Part shown: positions 5,909-10,765 of the stretch, one piece after another
How the letters are laid out: each line of letters opens with the position of its first letter
Numbering within the stretch: position 1 is the stretch's first letter
Source: Candidatus Omnitrophota bacterium
Lineage (GTDB): Bacteria; Omnitrophota; Gorgyraeia; JABMQH01
Direction: 5' to 3'
Length of the DNA stretch: 10,765 nt
NCBI GenBank assembly: GCA_026387595.1
Contig: JAPLLL010000102.1
Span: 1 to 10,765, forward strand
Made by a program: the position numbers and the translations under genes
Notes under the pieces: model-generated
The model's database searches: none
Told to the model about the DNA's origin: nothing
The model's input: only the letters and a program-made list of their open reading frames with translations

Positions 5909-7492
5909 ATGATAAAGGTATTGGTAAGCGACCCGTTGTCGCCGGAAGGGATAAAGATACTTGAGAGCGAAAAGGACATCAAGGTAGACTCCAAGACAAA
6001 ACTTACCCCGGATCAGCTTAAGCAGGAGATAAAGAACTATGACGCGCTTATCGTAAGAAGCGCCACAAAGGTCACCAAGGATGTGATCGAGGCCGCGGAC
6101 AAACTGCGCGTTATCGGCAGGGCAGGCGTGGGCCTTGACAACGTAGATGTTGAGGCGGCAAGCAAGAAGGGCATAATAGTCCTGAACGCGCCGGCCGGAA
6201 ACACGATCTCCACCGCGGAACATACCATGGCGATGATGCTTTCGCTTTCAAGAAACATCCCGAAAGCGGACCGCTCAATAAAGAACGGAGAATGGGACCG
6301 CAAACGTTTTATGGGAGTCGAATTGTACGGTAAGACACTCGGTATTGTAGGTATGGGCCGCATCGGCACGGAGGTTGCAAAACGCGCGCTCAGCTTCCAG
6401 ATGAAGGTCTTGGCATACGATCCGTTTCTCTCGGCGGATAAAGCCAAACAGATCGGCATAGAGCTCACGGACCTCCAGGGCATTTTGAAGTCTTCGGATT
6501 ATATTACGGTCCATACGCCCATGACAGCCGAGACCAAAGGCATGATATCGGACGAACAGTTTAAGCAAATGAAGAACGGCGTGCGCCTCATTAACTGCGC
6601 GCGCGGCGGGATCATTGATGAAAAGGCCCTGACGAAAGCCATTGAAATGGGCAAAGTCGCGGGTGCGGCATTGGACGTATTTGTATCGGAGCCGCCAAAG
6701 GATTTTACGCTTGCCAAGATGGATAACGTGGTCGCGACGCCGCACCTGGGCGCTTCGACCGAAGAGGCGCAGGTAAACGTGTCAATAGATATAGCCGAGA
6801 TCGTGCTCGACGTGCTTCTTAACAGGTGCATCCGCAACGCCGTTAATTTACCATGCGTGGACAAGGAACTCTTAAAGACGCTGCAGCCGTATATCAGCCT
6901 CGCGGAAAAATTAGGGTCGTTATCGGCGCAATTGGCCGAAGGGCACACCAAGGAAGTAAAGATAAAATACGTCGGCGACATAGTGAATTATGACACTTCA
7001 GGGCTGACCATTGCGGTCCTGAAGGGCATGCTTACGCCGATATTGCAGGAGACGGTGAATTTTGTAAACGCGCCGATGATCGCGCGCGAACGCGGGATCA
7101 AGATCTCGGAATCAAAGACATCCGAGATAGAAAATTTCGCGAACCTTATAAGCGTAGAGGTGGAAACAGATAAGGGGAAACTCAGCGTGGACGGAACGCT
7201 TTTTACAAAGACCGAACCGCGCATAGTAAAGATCGGGAATTTTTACGTAGAAGCCGTGCCGAGCGGGTATATGCTGGTTATCTCAAATAAGGATGTCCCC
7301 GGCATTATCGGCCAGATCGGCATGCTTATGGGCAGAAATAAGATAAACATTGCCGGAATGAGTTTCGGCAGGGAAAAAGAAGGCGGGAAGGCCGTATCAG
7401 TCCTGAACGTGGACAGCGTTGTGCCGAAAGAAGTTCTGGAACAGATAAAGAAGGCCGAGAACATATACGACATAAAGCTCGTGAAATTATAG
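5909..7492 (+). CDS. serA: D-3-phosphoglycerate dehydrogenase SerA (long ASB-ACT form)
   Basis: It oxidises 3-phosphoglycerate to 3-phosphohydroxypyruvate with NAD, the first step of serine synthesis. The 527 residues match the long type known from Bacillus and Mycobacterium. The substrate-binding domain includes VRSATKV and RAGVGLDNVD. The Rossmann motif is GMGRIG at 148-153. The catalytic residues are Arg232 (NCARGG), Glu261 (SEPP) and His279 (TPHLGAST), within one position of the M. tuberculosis enzyme. An intervening ASB domain runs from about 318 to 445. The C-terminal ACT domain (about 453-527; SNKDVPGIIGQIGMLMG, INIAGMSFGR) is the usual site of serine feedback inhibition. The preceding aminotransferase and SerA would form consecutive pathway steps. 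The start has AAAGGGG at 5891-5897 with a somewhat long spacing of 11 bases. Confidence 0.97.
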   Translation: MIKVLVSDPLSPEGIKILESEKDIKVDSKTKLTPDQLKQEIKNYDALIVRSATKVTKDVIEAADKLRVIGRAGVGLDNVDVEAASKKGIIVLNAPAGNTISTAEHTMAMMLSLSRNIPKADRSIKNGEWDRKRFMGVELYGKTLGIVGMGRIGTEVAKRALSFQMKVLAYDPFLSADKAKQIGIELTDLQGILKSSDYITVHTPMTAETKGMISDEQFKQMKNGVRLINCARGGIIDEKALTKAIEMGKVAGAALDVFVSEPPKDFTLAKMDNVVATPHLGASTEEAQVNVSIDIAEIVLDVLLNRCIRNAVNLPCVDKELLKTLQPYISLAEKLGSLSAQLAEGHTKEVKIKYVGDIVNYDTSGLTIAVLKGMLTPILQETVNFVNAPMIARERGIKISESKTSEIENFANLISVEVETDKGKLSVDGTLFTKTEPRIVKIGNFYVEAVPSGYMLVISNKDVPGIIGQIGMLMGRNKINIAGMSFGREKEGGKAVSVLNVDSVVPKEVLEQIKKAENIYDIKLVKL

Positions 7493-7507
7493 AAAGGGTC
7501 CAAGACG

Positions 7508-8764
7508 ATGGCGAATAAAAAGAAAAAGAAGGAAAATAAGATATACCTCATAGATGTGACGAACAGGGACGGCGTGCAGACTTCCAGGATATGCCTTGCC
7601 AAACTGCAGAAGACCATGGTTAACATGTACCTTAATGATATGGGCGTGTTCCAGTCCGAGTTCGGTTTTCCGGTCACGCGGCACGAGACGAATTACCTTA
7701 ACGCCAATCTTGAACTTGCCGAGAAAGGCGTTTTATCCCCGATACGGCTTGAGGGATGGATACGGGCCACGGTCGGGGATGTGGAAACTACCTTTTCCAA
7801 GGTCCCGAAGATAAAGCACCTGAACCTGTCCATTTCAACCTCCGACCAGATGATAGTGAATAAATTTAAGGGCAAGCTGGACCACGAGGGCGTAATAAAG
7901 GAGATGACAGAGGCCGTGCACAAGGCAAGAAAGCTCGGCGCCGAAAGTATCGGCGTTAACGCAGAGGACGCTTCCCGTTCAAGGCTTGACTATTTAGTGC
8001 GTTTTGCAACGGCCGCAAAACAGGCGGGCGCTGACAGGCTGAGGTACTGCGATACCCTCGGCTATGATTCGCCGTTCACTATCTATGAAAGGGTAAGGAT
8101 AATCGCGCACAAGGTGGGCCTTCCTATAGAGCTTCATTGCCACAACGACCTCGGCATGGTTGTTGCGTGCAGCATTGCCGGCGCAAAGGCCGCTATTGAC
8201 GCGGGCCAGGATGCCTACATAAACACAACCGTGAACGGCATGGGCGAGCGGGCAGGCAACGCGGACCTTGTAAGCGTGATCCTTGCTATAAAATACTCAA
8301 GCGGGATGAGCGGTAAATATATCCTGGATGAGCGCCTCAAACTTAACCATGCATGGAGGATAGCCAAATACGCCTCATACGCTTTCAACGTGCCCATACC
8401 CATAAACCAGCCCGGCGTCGGCGCAAACGCGTTTGCCCACGAGTCGGGGATACACGCCGATGGGGCATTGAAAGACAGGCGCAACTACGAGCTGTATGAT
8501 TATGAAGAGCTGGGAAGGGGCGAGCCCGAGATAATTGAAACAGGCAGGCATATCACGACCGGCGAATACAGCGGTATAAAGGGTTTCCGTAATGTCTACG
8601 ACAAACTTGAGATAAAATTCAAGAACGAAAAACAGGCGGCCAAGGTGCTTGAGCTTGTGCGGTACGCGAACGTACATACGCAAAAGCCGCTTACGAACGA
8701 AGAACTGCGGTTTGTGGCGAAATACCCCGATATAGCCAAAAAAATATTCACGATGTCGCCGTGA
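7508..8764 (+). CDS. homocitrate synthase / Re-citrate synthase family enzyme (DRE-TIM acyltransferase)
   Basis: A 418-residue enzyme of the isopropylmalate/homocitrate synthase superfamily, which condenses acetyl-CoA with a 2-oxo acid. The catalytic start motif reads DVTNRDGVQ (Asp16, Arg20, Gln24), where isopropylmalate synthases usually have DTTLRDGEQ. The metal ligands His210 and His212 lie in HCHNDLGM, followed by NGMGERAGNADL and HESGIHADG (311-319). There is no C-terminal leucine-regulatory (LeuA dimer) domain, so it is not a standard LeuA. The segments QSEFGFP and IRLEGWIRA recall proteins annotated as homocitrate synthase that include Re-citrate synthases of anaerobes such as Clostridium kluyveri and Desulfovibrio. 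No lysine, nitrogen fixation or leucine genes are nearby. The family is firm; the exact substrate (oxaloacetate or 2-oxoglutarate) is open. The ribosome site is AAAGGG at 7493-7498, and serA ends 15 bases upstream of the start. Confidence 0.85.
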   Translation: MANKKKKKENKIYLIDVTNRDGVQTSRICLAKLQKTMVNMYLNDMGVFQSEFGFPVTRHETNYLNANLELAEKGVLSPIRLEGWIRATVGDVETTFSKVPKIKHLNLSISTSDQMIVNKFKGKLDHEGVIKEMTEAVHKARKLGAESIGVNAEDASRSRLDYLVRFATAAKQAGADRLRYCDTLGYDSPFTIYERVRIIAHKVGLPIELHCHNDLGMVVACSIAGAKAAIDAGQDAYINTTVNGMGERAGNADLVSVILAIKYSSGMSGKYILDERLKLNHAWRIAKYASYAFNVPIPINQPGVGANAFAHESGIHADGALKDRRNYELYDYEELGRGEPEIIETGRHITTGEYSGIKGFRNVYDKLEIKFKNEKQAAKVLELVRYANVHTQKPLTNEELRFVAKYPDIAKKIFTMSP

Positions 8765-8787
8765 AGAAAAAGCCCATCTTCACCGAG

Positions 8788-8793
8788 AAGGAG
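8788..8793 (+). promoter_or_regulatory. ribosome binding site of the small secreted protein
   Basis: AAGGAG lies eight bases before ATG 8802. This near-ideal site supports that the low-complexity reading frame is a real, translated gene. Confidence 0.8.
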
Positions 8794-8801
8794 ACACTTA
8801 T

Positions 8802-9266
8802 ATGAAAAAGACACTTTGTTTACTTTGTGCCGTATTTTTCACACTCGTTATTTTAAAACCGTGTATGGCAGAAGAGCAAAAAGGATTTATGGGCAAGTTC
8901 TTTAAAGGTAAGAAAGAAACCCAGGAAAAGGGATCTGAAAATGCCGGCGCAACCGGTGCGGTTGCAGCAGGCGGAAGAGGCGGCGGAAGAGGCGGAGGCA
9001 GGTCTGCCGGGGTTGTAAAACCGCCAGCATTACCTCCCCAACCGGTTAAAACACCCATGGGAGTTAAGATGCCTCCGCGCCCGCCCGCGGTACCTGCCAG
9101 GCCCATGATCCGTCAGATTCCAAAGCCCCCTCCGGCCATCCCGTCTTATGCTGGTGCAGGAGGCGGCGCTTCGGGCGCAGCCGCCGAAACAGAACAGCCA
9201 AATGTTAAGACACAGCAGCAAAAGAAAGAATCGGGATTAAAAAAGAAAGTGAATAAAAAAGAATAG
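8802..9266 (+). CDS. small secreted Gly/Arg- and Pro-rich protein, function unknown
   Basis: The 154-residue protein is not recognised. Residues 1-23 form a classic signal peptide: KK start, hydrophobic core LCLLCAVFFTLVIL, and likely cleavage after CMA (21-23). The mature part starts with a short basic-aromatic segment (GFMGKFFKGKKE). Then come a Gly/Arg repeat GGRGGGRGGGR (57-67), a proline-rich stretch with Lys/Arg (about 73-114; PPALPPQP, MPPRPPAVPARP, IPKPPPAIP), a Gly/Ala patch (118-128) and a lysine-rich tail ending KKKVNKKE. The mature chain is strongly basic and probably disordered, and would act in the periplasm or outside the cell. It lies 37 bases after the synthase gene and only six bases before purA, so it is likely co-transcribed with them. 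A signal peptide plus a strong ribosome site make it a real gene, though no role can be given. Confidence 0.8.
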   Translation: MKKTLCLLCAVFFTLVILKPCMAEEQKGFMGKFFKGKKETQEKGSENAGATGAVAAGGRGGGRGGGRSAGVVKPPALPPQPVKTPMGVKMPPRPPAVPARPMIRQIPKPPPAIPSYAGAGGGASGAAAETEQPNVKTQQQKKESGLKKKVNKKE

Positions 9267-9272
9267 GCCGCT

Positions 9273-10547
9273 ATGTCTAATACCGTAATAGTAGGCGCGC
9301 AGTGGGGCGATGAAGGAAAGGGTAAGATAATCGATATCCTTTCCAAGGATGCCGATTATGTAGTAAGGTATCAGGGCGGCAATAATGCCGGCCACACAGT
9401 TGTGATCGTCAGCGAAGAGTTCATATTCCACCTTATCCCTTCGGGTGTCCTGCATAAAAAAGCCATCTGCGTCATAGGAAACGGCGTGGTTGTTGATCCC
9501 AAGGCGCTCCTCAGTGAGATAGCGATGCTCAGATCAAAGGGTATAGAGGCATCCGGCAAGGTATTCGTAAGCGAGCAGGCCCACGTGATATTTCCCTATC
9601 ACCAGACAATGGATTCGCTCAGGGAATCCAAAAAAGGCAAGATCGGCACCACCAAGCGCGGTATAGGGCCCTGCTATGCGGACAAGGTTTCCAGGTGCGG
9701 CATACGGGTGCAGGATCTGCTTGACCCGAAGGCGCTCAAAGAAAAACTTCAATCAAATATCGAAGAAAAAAATAAATCCCTTGCCGCAATATACAAATTT
9801 GAAGGCTTCTCGTTTGACGGCATATACAAGGAATATCTGGAATACGGCAGGGAAATAAAAAAATATGTAACAAATACGACCTTTTTGATAAATAATGCCA
9901 TAGCAAAGAAGAAACGCGTCTTATTCGAAGGGGCGCAGGGCACGCTCCTGGACATAGACCACGGGACATATCCTTATGTTACCTCCAGCAACGCGACTGC
10001 AGGCGGGGCATGCACCGGCACAGGCGTCGGCCCCAGCAGGATCGATAAGGTAATAGGGGTTGTAAAGGCGTATACGACGCGGGTCGGAGAGGGCCCGTTC
10101 CCGACCGAGTTTGAAGCTCCCCTCATGGAAAAGATCCGCAAGAAAGGGAAAGAATACGGCGCAACCACAGGCAGGCCGCGCAGGTGCGGCTGGTTTGACG
10201 CGGTATTGGGCAGGTATTCGGTCATGGTAAACGGCATAGATGAGCTTGTCGTGACAAAGCTTGACGTGCTGGACGACCTGGATAAGATAAAGATTGCTGT
10301 CGGTTACAAATTTAACGGAAAGCTCTATAAGGATTTCCCGACCAATTCAACGGTTGTTGAAGGCTGCGAACCGGTATATGAAACCCATGACGGCTGGCTC
10401 GAGGATACCACCCGCGTAAAAAAATTAAGCGGCCTTCCGCTAAACGCCAGAAAATACATAAACAGGCTCGAAAAATTACTCGGTGCGCATGTTTCGATGG
10501 TCTCAACCGGTTCAAAACGGGATCAATTAATAAAGAGGATTGACTAA
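9273..10547 (+). CDS. purA: adenylosuccinate synthetase PurA
   Basis: It joins IMP and aspartate using GTP to make adenylosuccinate, the first committed step to AMP. The 424 residues are close to the usual length of about 430. The N-terminal signature is QWGDEGKGK (10-18), with catalytic Asp13 and His41 (GGNNAGHT) at the same numbers as in E. coli. The switch region TTKRGIGPCYADK contains the second family signature (GIGPCYADK, 130-138). The C-terminal segment ATTGRPRRCGWFD (297-309) supplies aspartate- and GTP-binding residues. The gene starts six bases after the secreted-protein stop with no strong Shine-Dalgarno, suggesting translational coupling. No other purine genes are in the window. 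The stop codon lies in a promoter for the next gene. Confidence 0.97.
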   Translation: MSNTVIVGAQWGDEGKGKIIDILSKDADYVVRYQGGNNAGHTVVIVSEEFIFHLIPSGVLHKKAICVIGNGVVVDPKALLSEIAMLRSKGIEASGKVFVSEQAHVIFPYHQTMDSLRESKKGKIGTTKRGIGPCYADKVSRCGIRVQDLLDPKALKEKLQSNIEEKNKSLAAIYKFEGFSFDGIYKEYLEYGREIKKYVTNTTFLINNAIAKKKRVLFEGAQGTLLDIDHGTYPYVTSSNATAGGACTGTGVGPSRIDKVIGVVKAYTTRVGEGPFPTEFEAPLMEKIRKKGKEYGATTGRPRRCGWFDAVLGRYSVMVNGIDELVVTKLDVLDDLDKIKIAVGYKFNGKLYKDFPTNSTVVEGCEPVYETHDGWLEDTTRVKKLSGLPLNARKYINRLEKLLGAHVSMVSTGSKRDQLIKRID

Positions 10548-10568
10548 GAAAGCAAATAGTGCTATATT
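10540..10568 (+). promoter_or_regulatory. sigma70-type promoter for the downstream lipoprotein gene
   Basis: TTGACT (10540-10545) and TATATT (10563-10568) are spaced by exactly 17 bases, and TGC (10560-10562) gives an extended -10. The -35 box overlaps the last codons and stop of purA. Transcription would start near 10575, leaving a leader of roughly 90 nt before ATG 10667. This is the best promoter match in the window. Confidence 0.75.
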
Positions 10569-10577
10569 AAATGAAGT

Positions 10578-10615
10578 CCCTCGGCCCAGGGAATGCGAAA
10601 TAATGAGGCCTCGGG
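10578..10615 (+). promoter_or_regulatory. imperfect hairpin in the lipoprotein mRNA leader
   Basis: CCC-TC-GGCC (10578-10586) can pair with GGCC-TC-GGG (10607-10615). That gives seven G-C pairs interrupted by a two-by-two TC/TC internal mismatch, with a 20-base loop. It would sit at the extreme 5' end of the transcript, where it could protect the mRNA or act as a control element. A short competing stem CCCT/AGGG exists. No T-run follows the hairpin. The role is inferred. Confidence 0.4.
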
Positions 10616-10616
10616 A

Positions 10617-10649
10617 TGAATTTTAAGTATGGAAAATTCTGAAAATTCA
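10617..10649 (+). repeat. inverted repeat with duplicated right arm before the lipoprotein gene
   Basis: TGAATTTT (10617-10624) is complementary to AAAATTCA at 10642-10649 (eight bases) and also to AAAATTC at 10633-10639 (seven bases). It could therefore form either of two hairpins just upstream of the ribosome site. The AT-rich stems are weak, and chance cannot be excluded. Confidence 0.35.
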
Positions 10650-10666
10650 AAAAATCGGAGGGGAAG

Positions 10667-10765
10667 ATGAACAAAAAGTTTTTGGCAATGGCAATAATCT
10701 TAGCGTTCGTAGCGACAGGCTGCGCAGTCAACCTATATTCCGGCAGGCCGTCGGACAAGGCGAAG
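10667..10765 (+). CDS. putative lipoprotein, N-terminal fragment (runs off window end)
   Basis: Only 33 codons are visible. They encode a typical lipoprotein signal: MNKK, hydrophobic core FLAMAIILAFV, and lipobox ATGC with the cysteine at residue 19. The mature start is then CAVNLYSGRPSDKAK. GGAGGGG at 10657-10663 lies three bases before the ATG, and a good promoter lies upstream, so the gene is very likely real. The rest of the protein is outside the window, so no function can be suggested beyond membrane anchoring by lipid. Confidence 0.8.
   Translation, partial: MNKKFLAMAIILAFVATGCAVNLYSGRPSDKAK

Noticed and set aside
8958..9010. Gly/Arg-coding repeat as a CRISPR or tandem DNA repeat
   Set aside because: The short GGCGGAAGAGG-type repetition encodes a Gly/Arg tract inside a signal-peptide protein; there are no spacers or regular repeat units.
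10576..10666. Known riboswitch in the lipoprotein leader
   Set aside because: I compared it by eye with remembered consensus features of c-di-GMP, fluoride, ZTP, preQ1 and guanidine classes and found no convincing match.
1..10765. A mobile element, defence island or novel multi-gene system
   Set aside because: All genes but one are recognisable housekeeping or common families on one strand with uniform composition. No integrase, transposase, toxin-antitoxin pair, tRNA or attachment repeat was seen.

Overview
The window looks like a conserved chromosomal stretch from a Gram-negative bacterium. It carries lipopolysaccharide transport genes (lptC/A, lptB). Base composition is near half G+C by eye. 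ATA (Ile) and AGG (Arg) codons are common throughout, and I see no island of foreign composition. Gene order and protein style fit an uncultured lineage such as Omnitrophota, or another deep-branching Gram-negative phylum. That assignment is inference, not something the sequence proves. All genes are on the + strand and packed tightly; the largest gap between genes is about 120 bases.

Layout. Bases 2-499 are the 3' end of an APC-family permease-like gene. A short gap then holds an extended -10 promoter almost touching the next start codon. The promoter leads into an envelope and translation block: a two-domain LptC/LptA-like protein, lptB (overlapping it), hibernation factor hpf and trigger factor tig. 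After an 80-base gap comes clpP. After an 82-base gap containing a small hairpin comes a metabolic block: a class V aminotransferase, serA, a homocitrate/Re-citrate synthase-type enzyme, a small secreted Gly/Arg/Pro-rich protein of unknown function, and purA. A second extended -10 promoter overlaps the purA stop codon. It drives a structured leader of roughly 90 nt and the start of a lipoprotein gene cut off by the window end.

How the genes fit together. The first block joins outer-membrane LPS export (LptC/A with the ATPase LptB) to ribosome hibernation (HPF), nascent-chain folding (trigger factor) and proteolysis (ClpP). In Proteobacteria rpoN usually lies between lptB and hpf, and clpX usually follows clpP; both are absent here. 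In the second block the aminotransferase and SerA plausibly give the first two steps from 3-phosphoglycerate to phosphoserine. The next enzyme condenses acetyl-CoA with a 2-oxo acid and may be a Re-citrate synthase. PurA makes adenylosuccinate for AMP synthesis.

I found no mobile element, CRISPR array, tRNA or rRNA, and nothing that amounts to a new defence or mobile system. The most useful leads are the LptC/LptA fusion with a near-leaderless start, the possible Re-citrate synthase, the unknown secreted protein, and the folded leaders upstream of the aminotransferase and the last lipoprotein.
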